Of a DNA stretch of 64,000 nt, positions 34,339 to 45,800 are shown in pieces. The stretch comes from Rutpela maculata (Eukaryota; Arthropoda; Insecta; Coleoptera; Cerambycidae), in contig OW386289.2 of NCBI GenBank assembly GCA_936432065.2, positions 15,644,277 to 15,708,276 of the forward strand. The letters are read 5' to 3'. Position 1 is the first letter of the stretch. Each line of letters starts with the position of its first letter. Made by a program: the position numbers and the translations under genes. Below the pieces are notes generated by a model that was not told the origin of the DNA, did no database searches, and saw only the letters and a list, made by a program, of their open reading frames with translations.

Positions 34339-34505
34339 TGTGTTGGTGTGCTTCCGGGTGTTTTCCCACGTAGTTGATAGGCTACTGCGCGAGCCATTGC
34401 TGTCTAAACGACGTTTCGGCAGAATCCCATCTGCCATCTTCAGGCTGTCGCTGAAAGCTGCCTATCAACTACGTGGGAAAACACCCGGAAGCACACCAAC
34501 ACTTC
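34335..34505 (-). mobile_element. PLE-B terminal segment with hairpin
   Basis: Two inverted arms of about 40 bp (GTTGGTGTGCTTCCGGGTG at the left, its complement ending 34500) enclose a hammerhead ribozyme core. This is the shape of the terminal repeat of Penelope-like elements. It abuts PLE-A copy 3. Confidence 0.7.
34413..34444 (-). ncRNA. Hammerhead ribozyme core 1
   Basis: On the minus strand: CTGAAGA, a 5-bp stem II GGCAG/CTGCC with an 8-nt loop, then GAAAC. This is the complete conserved core CUGANGA...GAAA. Hammerhead motifs are known in Penelope-like elements. Stem I can be closed by the flanking inverted arms. Confidence 0.75.
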
Positions 34506-34539
34506 ATTCAACAATCGCGAAAACCTAAGAAACCTAAGA

Positions 34540-34544
<5 letters not shown>

Positions 34545-34575
<31 letters not shown>
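34545..34575. repeat. (TA)n microsatellite
   Basis: Pure AT dinucleotides between the PLE-B terminal segment and the left arm of the inverted dimer; a longer run (37086-37135) flanks the other side, after the same CTAAGAAACAACAT sequence. Confidence 0.9.
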
Positions 34576-34579
<4 letters not shown>

Positions 34580-34651
34580 GGTTGTTGTGCTTCCGGGTGT
34601 TTTCCCGCGTAGTTGACAGGCTCCTGCTGGGGCCACGGTTGTCTAAACGAC

Positions 34652-34683
34652 GTTTCGGCAGAATCCCATCTGCCATCTTCAGG
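34652..34683 (-). ncRNA. Hammerhead ribozyme core 2
   Basis: Minus strand CTGAAGA, stem GGCAG/CTGCC, GAAAC: the core is complete. The UGA stop of the PLE-B reading frame (34679-34681) lies inside the CUGA of the ribozyme core. Confidence 0.8.
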
Positions 34684-35804
34684 TTCTCGCTGAAAGCTGC
34701 CTACTGCTGCTCCTCGTTGCTCGAACTGAACTGACGTTCCCCGCGCTGTGCGGTTCCTTATATATGCTGGGGCCTAGAGCGCGCATGCGTAACTGGCTAC
34801 GCGTTGTTGGCCCTCTACTATGTGTGGGAGGCGTAGCGGGCGCCTGAGATAATCCGGCAAGTGGCCTCGCTGTGACGTCACGTCTCACGTGACTTCCCGT
34901 TGGTGGTCGTGGATCCTCGTGTCTAATCGTCTTCGTAGGTAGTCGTGTTTCTGTTTGATTGCGCGACTGGCTACGTGTTATTGGCCCTCTACTGTATGTG
35001 GGAGGCGTAGCGGGCGCCTGAGCTAACTCGACAAGTGGCCTCGCTGAAACGTCACGTTTCACGTGACTTCTCGTTGCTCGTCGTGCATCCTCTTGTCTGA
35101 TCGTCACCAGAGGTTGTCGTGTTTCTCTTTGATTGGCCAGCGCATGACTTCGGCTCCTCGTGATAGGTCCTCTTGTGGCAGGCTGTGGTGTCTCTTCGTG
35201 GTTTGTCACTGCTCGAACGTGCCTTCTCGGGATTGGTTCATTTTCCGTGGGTCGCCGTATGTTTTCCGTTATGTATCTGCCTGAAAGTGCGGGCTTCCAT
35301 GCAGTAGGTAATCTCAGCGTATCATCTCGTTTGTTAAGGTTTTGGGGTCTCTTTTCGATCTCTATGGCCTCTCTGGTAATTCTTGATGTACAATGCTCGA
35401 TATTGGCTACTGTTCTGGTGTTGTCGAAGTCTATTTTGTGGCCTGTGACTTTTACGTGTTGTGCTAGGGACGATGTTTTCTCCTCTTTTTGTACTGCATT
35501 CCTATGTTCTTCCCGTCTTACACTTATCCGTCTATTGGTCTGTCCTATGTATGATTTGCTGCAATCTTGACACGGGATTTCATATACTCCTTGGCTTTCT
35601 AGGGCAATTTTTGATTTTGGGTTGCGGAGGACTGTGCTGATTTTTCGGTCTGTTTTGAATATTGTGTCTATGTTGTGTCTACGTAGAAGTTTCCCGATTC
35701 TATCCGTTGTTCCTTTCACGTACGGTAGATATGCTTTTGCCACTGGTTTCTCGGATTCTTCCTGGGTTCTTGGTCTGGATGGCTCTTGCGATTTTTGTAT
35801 TGTG
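34679..35804 (-). CDS. PLE-B GIY-YIG endonuclease region, left arm (partial)
   Basis: About 375 codons of the C-terminal half of a Penelope-like polyprotein, which nicks DNA for target-primed reverse transcription. Visible: AYLPYVKGTTDRIGKLLRRH linker, TVLRNPK, then GVYEIPCQDC and SYIGQTNRRISVRREEH (GIY-YIG motif with the C-x2-C typical of this family), REAIEIEKRP and LPTAWKPAL. The last 200 residues are basic, with about two and a half copies of a 65-residue repeat built on RGPITRSQSR and ARPLVELAQAP. The frame reads on into the other arm, which is an artefact of the palindrome. The N-terminal reverse transcriptase is absent. Confidence 0.85.
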
Positions 35805-35824
35805 TGCTTTGAAAACCCATTTTT

Positions 35825-36950
35825 CACAATACAAAAATCGCAAGAGCCATCCAGACCAAGAACCCAGGAAGAATCCGAGAAACCAGTGGCAAAAGCATAT
35901 CTACCGTACGTGAAAGGAACAACGGATAGAATCGGGAAACTTCTACGTAGACACAACATAGACACAATATTCAAAACAGACCGAAAAATCAGCACAGTCC
36001 TCCGCAACCCAAAATCAAAAATTGCCCTAGAAAGCCAAGGAGTATATGAAATCCCGTGTCAAGATTGCAGCAAATCATACATAGGACAGACCAATAGACG
36101 GATAAGTGTAAGACGGGAAGAACATAGGAATGCAGTACAAAAAGAGGAGAAAACATCGTCCCTAGCACAACACGTAAAAGTCACAGGCCACAAAATAGAC
36201 TTCGACAACACCAGAACAGTAGCCAATATCGAGCATTGTACATCAAGAATTACCAGAGAGGCCATAGAGATCGAAAAGAGACCCCAAAACCTTAACAAAC
36301 GAGATGATACGCTGAGATTACCTACTGCATGGAAGCCCGCACTTTCAGGCAGATACATAACGGAAAACATACGGCGACCCACGGAAAATGAACCAATCCC
36401 GAGAAGGCACGTTCGAGCAGTGACAAACCACGAAGAGACACCACAGCCTGCCACAAGAGGACCTATCACGAGGAGCCGAAGTCATGCGCTGGCCAATCAA
36501 AGAGAAACACGACAACCTCTGGTGACGATCAGACAAGAGGATGCACGACGAGCAACGAGAAGTCACGTGAAACGTGACGTTTCAGCGAGGCCACTTGTCG
36601 AGTTAGCTCAGGCGCCCGCTACGCCTCCCACATACAGTAGAGGGCCAATAACACGTAGCCAGTCGCGCAATCAAACAGAAACACGACTACCTACGAAGAC
36701 GATTAGACACGAGGATCCACGACCACCAACGGGAAGTCACGTGAGACGTGACGTCACAGCGAGGCCACTTGTCGGATTATCTCAGGCGCCCGCTACGCCT
36801 CCCACACATAGTAGAGGGCCAACAACGCGTAGCCAGTTACGCATGCGCGCTCTAGGCCCCAGCATATATAAGGAACCGCACAGCGCGGGGAACGTCAGTT
36901 CAGTTCGAGCAACGAGGAGCAGCAGTAGGCAGCTTTCAGCGAGAACCTGA
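35825..36950 (+). CDS. PLE-B GIY-YIG endonuclease region, right arm (partial)
   Basis: The inverted twin of the left-arm frame, with the same GIY-YIG motif, basic repeat tail and stop. The one protein difference I see inside the arm is ARPLVGL here against ARPLAGL there. It too lacks reverse transcriptase and a start of its own. Confidence 0.85.
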
Positions 36951-36977
36951 AAATGGCAGATGGGATTCTGCCGAAAC
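36946..36977 (+). ncRNA. Hammerhead ribozyme core 3, mutated
   Basis: Reads CTGAAAA in place of CTGAAGA, then stem GGCAG/CTGCC and GAAAC. The change hits the invariant G8 of the hammerhead core, which takes part in catalysis, so this copy should not cleave. Confidence 0.7.
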
Positions 36978-37084
36978 GTCGTTTAGACAACCGTGGCCCC
37001 AGCAGGAGCCTGTCAACTACGCGGGAAAACACCCGGAAGCACAACAACCTTTCATTTAGCACCCGCGAAAACCTAAGAAACAAC

Positions 37085-37085
<1 letters not shown>

Positions 37086-37135
<50 letters not shown>
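37086..37135. repeat. (TA)n microsatellite, 50 bp
   Basis: Pure TA dinucleotides at the right edge of the PLE-B dimer. Confidence 0.95.
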
Positions 37136-37138
<3 letters not shown>

Positions 37139-37139
37139 A

Positions 37140-38400
37140 TCCATAATATTGTATTTATTCGCTTATAACAATAAGAAAACGTATTTACATCAAATGAACT
37201 TTGCATTGTTTGCAACTAGTATTATAACATTTACATTCATATTTAAATATATGATAAATCAAATAAATTTAAATGTACTATACTAAATAAGTATTCTGAT
37301 TCGATAAAAAGTTAACTATCAGAACATTCGTAGAAAGGACTAAAAGTGAAACCATAGAATCAAATCTGAAGATTTTTATGAAGTAAAGCCAAGCAACTTA
37401 AAACATTTTTAATTAAGTAAACTAGTGCTTCGCTAAAAGGTTTTCTTAATCAATAAAAAAGTCATTTCGGTAAAGATATAGACATTTGAGCCGAAATATG
37501 CAAATCGGGTTTGCAAATTTTAGCTGTGAATAAAGTAAATATACAATTTGAACTTTATACAGTAAAGAATTTACAGCAGCAGTTTTTATTTACAATGAAA
37601 GACAGTTATGAACTGAAGTTTAATCTTCTTAAGAGAAATCATTGTAAAAATAGTATAAATAGAATTAATTTCGTTAATGTAATAGTTAGTATATAATTGT
37701 TTAACTTTGATCATTGCTTTAGGAAACTTTATGTAATTAAGTAATTTTAAGAATCTTTGTTGAATTGAAAATTTTATTATCAGATTAAAATATTTTAAAT
37801 CAATTAGGGCAAGACCCATATCAAAAGATAGATAATAAAACATAGAATTTTATTATAATAAATTTTGTAATTGAAAAATATTTCTCAAGAGAATTATTTG
37901 CTTTTCAATTTTAAAATGTCACTTAAATGTCAATTTAAGTAAGTACAATGTAGGTACCAATTTACGTAAAATTTTGATTATTTATTCAAAATGGACGAAA
38001 TCCGGACAGTCTCTCTCGTACCGTTACAGAAGGTAGTCGATGACATATAGAAAAATAACCTAAAACATTCAAAATAGAAATGCCAAATGGGAATTAAACT
38101 TCAAAATTAAACATCGACATTAATAAATAAAATCTGATGGTAAAACTTCGATAATGGTATATGTATCAATGTAGATCAAGATAATATAAAACTGAATTCA
38201 AATTAAGATATTTTTATATTTTATTCTAAATTAAATAGATACAATAAAGAGCATATCAGATTGAAGTTAAAACAAAATATTATATTATTGATACGGTAAT
38301 TTTAACATTCATTATATGTCTTAACAAATATCAATAACATAATATATATATAGAGTATCTTTTTTTTTAGAATTTTATTACGCATTTTACAATAACACTA
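37140..38400. other. AT-rich non-coding sequence
   Basis: No gene or repeat recognised. Frames at 37511-37843 are short and AT-driven. Confidence 0.45.
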
Positions 38401-38435
38401 TTAGTGCATTCAATTTGTGCTCCAAAGGGCCTCTA

Positions 38436-39450
38436 GCGGGAAAGTTGTGGGGTAGTTTTGATTTCTTCCATTTTATATGCTTTTTGGGGTGCTGAACAAA
38501 ATTTCGTGACGCAACATTGAAACAAATGCAAAAAAGTTAAAAAATCTCATTTTTTACCGGTTTTTGCTTAGAACTCGAAGACTACCAACTTTTCGTAAAT
38601 AACCTTATTCAAAATAAAAGTACATATAATTTCCTATAAATTTCATCGTATAAGTTTTCTTTTCTCCGACGAACCGTTCAGGCTCAAGCGCTAGTTGAAA
38701 ACTAGTGTATTTTGTCTGCCTCCGCAAAAACCTAGGCCAATCAAAATCACTAAAAGGTCGATATCTTCCCCCACCACTGTCACATATTCATTTGACGGGG
38801 CCAACATAAAAGGTGTTGTGATAGGATATCAGCTTCTGCCACAGCTTGCTGTGAATCAATTTTTACTTCATCAAATTTTTCCATTAGCATAGACAGAGGG
38901 CGTTTATACCAGATGGGGCAGTTATAAAATCATTTGGGGAGGCTGGGAGAGAATAAATAAAATGAAAAGACGTACAAGACGGAATTTGCACAGAATTTAA
39001 ATATAATATGATTTTGAAAATGCTTTTTTTTAGTGCTGGAGATGGCATAACAGTTGAAACCAGTGTCTAAATTGTATTCAACTTAAAACTAGAAGGAATT
39101 CACTAAATGACAGCATTGACGGAGTGGTTTTTGCGGAACAGCCGAAATACGCCAATTTTTAGCTAGCGCTTGATCCCGAACGATTCGTCGGAGAAGAAAA
39201 CCTATATAATGAAATTTGAAGGAAATTTTATGTATTTTCATTTTGAATAGAGAGGTTATTTACGAAAAGTTGATAGTTTTCGAGTTATAAGCAAAAACCG
39301 CAAGAAAATGAGATTTTTTTTACATTTTTTTGCATTTTTTTTCAATGTTGCCTCACGAAATTTTGTTAGCAAACCTCAGATTCGGATTCAGCACCCCAAA
39401 AAACATATAAAATGGAAGAAATCAAAACTACCCCACAACTTTCCTGGTAA
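38436..39450 (-). mobile_element. Fold-back element with a transposon gene fragment
   Basis: Arms of about 300 bp (38436-38740 and 39115-39450) are diverged inverted repeats ending GGAAAGTTGTGGGGTAG. Landmarks in both are TTTCTTCCATTTTATATG and the TTACGAAAAGTTG block. The centre holds a coding remnant on the minus strand (38735-38905). No clear target duplication. Confidence 0.75.
38735..38905 (-). pseudogene. Fragment of EDIDLL-type transposon protein
   Basis: Minus strand gives VKIDSQQAVAEADILSQHL and, after a frame change, TVVGEDIDLLVILIGLG. The same stretch occurs as VVREDIDLLILLIGRTP at 52670-52720 next to further conserved blocks of that gene. I know this pattern from uncharacterised invertebrate transposon proteins but not a formal family name. 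Confidence 0.6.
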
Positions 39451-39544
39451 AAACACAATTTGACTGGATTATATTGTGTTATGCCATACGTTCGTTTTGT
39501 GTTTTTACATTTAAAGTAATTTTATATTTATATGTTATATATAG

Positions 39545-39617
39545 GTATCATGTTATTTTTCTGACTTGTGTAATTATTTCGTAATATGGCAACAATAAAT
39601 TATTATTATTATTTTTA
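39545..39617 (+). mobile_element. I/LOA-like LINE 3' tail fragment with (ATT)n
   Basis: TTTTTCTGACTTGTGTAA..AATAAATT(ATT)n matches the 3' end of the LINE at 28590-28657. The R4-like copy starts right in its ATT tail. Confidence 0.7.
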
Positions 39618-40075
39618 TTATTATTATTTTCCGGTTTCCCGTTGCCGGACAGGGCTTCCGTGGCCTCCGACATCACACGGTAGCCGCGCCGGCTAATTCA
39701 TTACAGCCACTCTCCACGACCTGTGAAGTTAGTGACTGTAAACACCTGAATCATGTGCCCTAAGCAGACGAAGAGACCCCAAGATAACCGCCTTCTGCAT
39801 CTGACCTGCCAACCATTCTGCCGAATTCTGACAGGCCGGTATGATCTTTAATTCTGAGAGCAGCGAAGGCTTCATTCCTCCGAGTACGCCGATTATTAGG
39901 ACGACCATCTTGACCGAGTAGTCTGGGTACAGCACTTGGAGCTCATACCGGAGATCGCGATATTTGGTCCGTTTTTCCCCCTCCTTCAAAGCGATTTTTG
40001 TCTCAGCAGGTGCTGAGAATTCGATGACAAACATCACTTTGTTCTGATGGTCGAGGATTATTATTATTATCATCC
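39618..40075 (-). mobile_element. R4/Dong-like LINE, copy a (3' fragment)
   Basis: Minus-strand 3' end (poly(A)-like T run on the plus strand is short here) with the last 110 codons of the ORF: FVIEFSAPAETKIALKEGEK, YELQVLYPDYSVKMVVLIIG, stop at 39729. The 5' truncation point is directly fused to (TAA)n. Confidence 0.85.
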
Positions 40076-42356
40076 TGTTTTTCTTTGTATTTTCCTATAA
40101 AATCGGGATCTAGTGCGATCCAAGATATTACAGTATTCCAAGTTACAAGAGCCCGTGCCTAGTGTGTTTATTGTGAAGATTTTTTTTTTCTCAGTTCATT
40201 TAGTCTAAGCTAAGAACTTTGCGCACAATGTTGACAGTGCCTAGGAGTGCAGCTTTTTGCATCAGCCGTAAATGTCTCTCTTGAAGATTCAATTTATCTT
40301 TTCCTGCTGCCCAGTCTTTTGTGACTAGCCCATTTGTGGAGATAACCAAAGGTACGATTTCTACCGATTTTAACCTATATATATATATATATATCGTTTA
40401 ACTCCACTGCTAGTTGTTGGTACTTGCGTATTATTATTATTATTATTTTTTTTTTTTTTTTCGGTTTCCCGTTGCCGGACAGGGCTTCCGTGGCCTCCGA
40501 CACCACACGGTAGCCGCGCCGGCTAATTAATTACAGCCACTCTCCACGACCTGTGGAGTTAGTGACTGTAAACACCTGAATCATGTGCCCTAAGCAGACG
40601 AAGGGACCCCAAGACAACCGCCTTCTGCATCTGACCTGCCAACCATTCTGCCGAATTCTGACAGGCCGGTATGATCTTTAATTCTCAGAGCAGCGAAGGC
40701 TTCATCCCTCCGAGTACGCCGATTATTAGGACGACCATCTTGACCGAGTAGTCTGGGTACAGCACTTGGAGCTCATACCGGAGATCACGATATTTGGTCC
40801 GTTTTTCCCCCTCCTTCAAAGCGATGTTTGTCTCAGCAGGTGCTGAGAATTCGATGACAAACATCACTTTGTTCTGATGGTCGAGGAGGACTATGTCAGG
40901 CTTGTTGGCTTGAATGAGCCTGACGGTCGGGAACGAGTAGTTCCAAAAAATTCGGCACCTCTCGTTCTCGACAACGGACTCAATATCTCCGGGGATGTAA
41001 GGCAGCACTGGTGTTTGATCTACCCCGTACGAGTGCCTTAGATGGTAGTATAGCACTCGTAAAGCCGCGTTATGGCGGTGGATGTAGGCCGAATTCTGAC
41101 AGGCCGGTATGATCTTTAATTCTGAGAGCAGCGAAGGCTTCATTCCTCCGAGTACGCCGATTATTAGGACGACCATCTTGACCGAGTAGTCTGGGTACAG
41201 CACTTGGAGCTCATACCGGAGATCGCGATATTTGGTCCGTTTTTCCCCCTCCTTCAAAGCGATTTTTGTCTCAGCAGGTGCTGAGAATTCGATGACAAAC
41301 ATCACTTTGTTCTGATGGTCGAGGATTATTATTATTATCATCCTGTTTTTCTTTGTATTTTCCTATAAAATCGGGATCTAGTGCGATCCAAGATATTACA
41401 GTATTCCAAGTTACAAGAGCCCGTGCCTAGTGTGTTTATTGTGAAGATTTTTTTTTTCTCAGTTCATTTAGTCTAAGCTAAGAACTTTGCGCGCAATGTT
41501 GACAGTGCCTAGGAGTGCAGCTTTTTGCATCAGCCGTAAATGTCTCTCTTGAAGATTCAATTTATCTTTTCCTGCTGCCCAGTCTTTTGTGACTAGCCCA
41601 TTTGTGGAGATAACCAAAGGTACGATTTCTACCGATTTTAACCTATATATATATATATCGTTTAACTCCACTGCTAGTTGTTGGTACTTGCGTATTATTA
41701 TTATTATTATTATTTTTTTTTTTTTTTCGGTTTCCCGTTGCCGGACAGGGCTTCCGTGGCCTCCGACACCACACGGTAGCCGCGCCGGCTAATTAATTAC
41801 AGCCACTCTCCACGACCTGTGGAGTTAGTGACTGTAAACACCTGAATCATGTGCCCTAAGCAGACGAAGGGACCCCAAGACAACCGCCTTCTGCATCTGA
41901 CCTGCCAACCATTCTGCCGAATTCTGACAGGCCGGTATGATCTTTAATTCTCAGAGCAGCGAAGGCTTCATCCCTCCGAGTACGCCGATTATTAGGACGA
42001 CCATCTTGACCGAGTAGTCTGGGTACAGCACTTGGAGCTCATACCGGAGATCACGATATTTGGTCCGTTTTTCCCCCTCCTTCAAAGCGATGTTTGTCTC
42101 AGCAGGTGCTGAGAATTCGATGACAAACATCACTTTGTTCTGATGGTCGAGGAGGACTATGTCAGGCTTGTTGGCTTGAATGAGCCTGACGGTCGGGAAC
42201 GAGTAGTTCCAAAAAATTCGGCACCTCTCGTTCTCGACAACGGACTCAATATCTCCGGGGATGTAAGGCAGCACTGGTGTTTGATCTACCCCGTACGAGT
42301 GCCTTAGATGGTAGTATAGCACTCGTAAAGCCGCGTTATGGCGGTGGATGTAGGCC
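39823..42356. repeat. 1.27-kb tandem duplication
   Basis: 39823-41090 and 41091-42356 are almost identical and contain the end of copy a, a unique 350-bp stretch with (TA)n, and the 3' part of the next R4-like copy. Differences are few (one G/A in GCGC(A/G)CAATG, microsatellite lengths). The junction joins GTAGGCC to GAATTCTGAC through a shared GGCCGAA-like overlap. Confidence 0.9.
40432..41090 (-). mobile_element. R4/Dong-like LINE, copy b (first duplicate)
   Basis: 3' end of the element after (TTA)n and a T run, with codons for the endonuclease half: NKPDIVLLDHQNKVMFVIEF and ETNIALKEGEK. A TGA replaces the Ser codon of copy a (SLL-stop against SLLSELK), which truncates the C terminus; copy c shares the same stop. 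Confidence 0.85.
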
Positions 42357-42842
42357 GAAATTGCGTATATCGGGCATGCTGAAAGCAAATGCATCAGCGA
42401 TTCCGGCGCCTGACGGCAGGTCCTGCAGTTGATATCAGGGACCTCTACACCCATTACGCGGCTTCGGTAGACCAAGGTGTTTATTACACCATCCTGACAG
42501 GCCACAATGAATCCCTCGGTCTCCGACTTAAGCCCAGCTGACCTTAAAAAGGCGAATGTCAGCCTAGTCGATAAACCCAGTGTTTCTATGTTCTTATAGT
42601 ACACACCGTGCATGGGTTTATCGACATGCTGCCTGAACAGATTCTCCTGTTCGGCAGCTTTTATTTGGGCTTTCAGACGATTTGGCTGAAGCTCGGTGAC
42701 TGACTCTGGATCAGCACCGCGCTGGCCACCTCGTCTGACGTCGAATACGAGACCAAGTTCATCTGCGGCTCTTTTTGCTGCCTTAAACAATCCTGCGCCC
42801 ACCCCTGCGATTTCGTGATCTCTCACTAATAGCAATTATTAT
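41690..42842 (-). mobile_element. R4/Dong-like LINE, copy c (5'-truncated)
   Basis: Reading frame of 294 codons (41951-42835): LLVRDHEIAGVGAGLFKAAK, CRTCRQAPESLMHLLSAC (Cys motif of restriction-like endonuclease LINEs), KPDIVLLDHQNK and FVIEFSAPAET, then the premature TGA. Its 5' edge ends at CTAATAGCAATTATTA, where copy d inserted with duplication of that target (repeated at 46548-46572). Confidence 0.85.
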
Positions 42843-45800
42843 TTTTATTTATTTTTTTTTTTTGTTAAAAACCAGTCACCCTTCTCTGTGGCTCCGACCC
42901 TCACAGAGGGGAGCTGGTAGTACCGGCAGCCACTCCCCACACCCGTGGGGTAAGTGACTACTGGGTCCGGGAATCGTGTGCCCTGAGCAGACGTAATGAA
43001 CCGAGGATGACGGCCTTCTGCATTCTGCCGGCTAAGACCTCTGCCGAATTTCGGCATGCCGGTATGATCTTAAGTTCTGAAAGCAGTGTGTGTCTCGTTC
43101 CACCGAGGGCTCCTATAATCAGTACCACTATCTTAACAGTATGGTCTGGATACAGTCTGCGGAGTTCGAAGAGCAGATCTCGATATTTTGTCCGTTTTTC
43201 CTCCTCCTTCAAGACAATGTTGTTCTCCGCGGGAGCCGAGAACTCCACGACAAACATTGTCTTGAGTTGATGGTCGAGGAGTACTACGTCAGGCTTGTTG
43301 GCTTGTATTTGCCTAACGGTGGGAAAAGAGTAGTTCCAATAAATCAGACACTTCTCATTTCCCACAACGGACTCAATATCCTCCGGAGCGTAAGGCAGCA
43401 CTGGTGTCTCGTCTATCCCATACGAGTGCCTTAGGTGATAATAAAGCACTCGTAATGCTCCGTCGTGCCTCTGGATATAGGCCGAGACTGCATATGTCGG
43501 ACAAGCCGACAACAGGTGCATTAAAGTCTCTGGCGCCCTGCGGCAGGCCCTGCAGCTGACATCAGGGACCTCTATACCCATGACACGACTACGATAGACG
43601 AGGGTATTAAATACACCATCCTGGCAAGCCATTATGAATCCCTCGGTCTCAGACTTCAGCCCGGCTGACCTTAAGAAGGCAAAGGTCAGCCTTTCGGATA
43701 AGCCAAGGTTCTCTATATTTTTATAGAAAACTCCATGCATTGGCTTATCCGTGTGAAGCTGCAGAAAGATGTTGTGTTCTGCAGCTTTAATTTGGGCTTT
43801 TCGTCGAGCAGGTTCCAACTCGGTGACAGAGTCGGGATTTACCCGCTCGACGTCGAAGGAGAGACCAAGTTCATCGGCTGCTCTTTGTGCTGCCTTAAAC
43901 AAAAAGGCTCCTATTCCTGCACTTTCATGGTCTCGGACCATGCAGAGGAGGGGATCCGAACTCCTGATGACCTTACAGGCTCCATCCAGAACCATCCTAT
44001 TATGGAGACTCTCCAAACTCAAGAGTCCACGGCCTCCCCGATGTCGTGGGAGGTATAGCCGTGGAACGGACGATTTAGGATGCAAACTTCTATTGAGATG
44101 CATCTTCTTGCGGGTTCCTACGTCGAGTTGACGCAACTCCTCTCGAGTCCACTTCACTACTCCAAAGGAGTAGAGTAGGATCGGAACGGCAAGCATGTTG
44201 GTAGCAGACACCTTGTTCTTCCCCGACAGTTCTGAGGACCAGATCTGTCGGAGTCGGTGCTGATACTTGCCGCGGAGAGCGTTTTTCACTACACCCACTT
44301 CTTGGGTGGAGCGTTGCTCGACACCCAAGTAAGTGTACGACTCTCCGGCATCTAGATGATGTAAGATGCTTCCGTCAACGAGTTGCGCGTCCTCTCCCTA
44401 GTTCCCGCATCGTCCTCTCTTGAGATGGACCAGTGCACATTTGTCCAACCCGAACTCCATACCGACAGCCTGCGTGTACTCCTGTACCACCCTGAGGGAC
44501 TGGTGTAGGTCCCTCTCTCCGGAGGCATAAAGTTTAAGGTCATCCATGTAAAACAGATGGGTGACCTTATGCCTCCTATCGCCGGGGGTACCGCAGTTGT
44601 ATCCACGGGTTTTCCGGAGCGAAACGGATAATGGCAGTAGTGAGATGCAAAACAGAAGGGGGCTGAGGGAGTCTCCCTGAAATACTCCCCTTCTGAATGT
44701 TACCGACTCCGTCTGGACTCTATCGTTACCCGATGTAATGGTAAAGCGAGTCCTCCAGAGCGGCATCAGTTCTTCGATGCATCTCACTACGGGACCGGGT
44801 ACCGCAAGACATCGGAGCAAGTGAACAATAAGCTCATGTGATGTCATATCAAATGCCTTGCGGTAGTCGATCCAGGCCATGGAGAGGTTCCGCTTATACT
44901 GCACGGAGTCCTGCGTGACACATCTGTCAATCAACAGGTTCTCCTTGCAGCCAGCGACACCTCTCTTCGACCCTCGTTGCTCATATATCCGTTCGTAAAC
45001 CGGTTCAACTGCGTGGAGCACTCGCATGTACAAGATGCGCGTAAACACCTTGTAACATACGTTTAAACAGGTTATCGGTCGGTAGTTCCTTGGGTTGGAC
45101 AAATCTCCGTTCTTAAGGATCAGCACTGTCCGCCCTTCAACCACCCAAGAAGGAATTTGCTGCTCCCCATTTAGCCAGGCATTAAAAATTCTGGCCAAAT
45201 GGTGGTGGGTGCTCGGTAACTTTTTCCACCAAAAGTTATTTATCCCATCGGGACCTGGAGCAGCAAAGTTCTTAGAGCCCTCGAGAGCTCTTCGAACCTC
45301 TTCTGGGGTTATTGGTTGGCACACTTCCTGTGGTTGTTGAAACCTTTGACAAAAGGTTTCAAAGTGTGCAAGGGCCGGAGAGTCTCGGTTGAGTGGAAGC
45401 TTCTCCTCGTAGAGCGTTTTCCAGAAATTTTCAACCTGATCTACAGTCGGCGGATTCTCTGCAACACGCGGAGGCGGTTCGAATAGGCGCGAGGGCTTTT
45501 GGCGGAAGAGTTTATTTTCCGCCAGCCCCCTCGCTCGCCTCACTAGTGATTTTTTACAAACCACTAGCATCCGTATCCTATCGAGACAGTGCTGTTTGGT
45601 GGTTCGCAGCACTGCCTCATTGAGTGTGTGATGGACGCGTCTTAAGTTGGCGGCTATTCGACGCACCTTAGGCGTGAACGGTCTCTTGGCCGCCATATAG
45701 TCCATCACACATTGGATACGGGATGCGTGTTGCCTCGCCGACCGGATCTTGGCTTCCATCTTTTGTATGCGCCGCCTCGCTCTCTCCTGTGGGGAGGCAG

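Larger units (their letters stand above)
34576..37053. mobile_element. PLE-B inverted dimer, two 1229-bp arms
   Basis: Left arm 34576-35804 and right arm 35825-37053 are reverse complements with only a few mismatches, around a 20-bp spacer (35805-35824). Each arm holds the 3' part of a Penelope-like element: GIY-YIG endonuclease, repeat-rich C terminus, hammerhead motif and terminal repeat. Only the tails are present; reverse transcriptase is missing from both. Head-to-head partial copies are known for Penelope-like elements, but an assembly or cloning fold-back could look the same. Confidence 0.85.

Noticed and set aside
34679..36007. 442-codon frames crossing the centre of the PLE-B palindrome
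   Set aside because: The first 60 codons are antisense read-through from the other arm; only the part inside each arm is real coding sequence.
40685..41341. A natural fusion protein with two endonuclease modules
   Set aside because: The frame is created by the junction of the tandem duplication.
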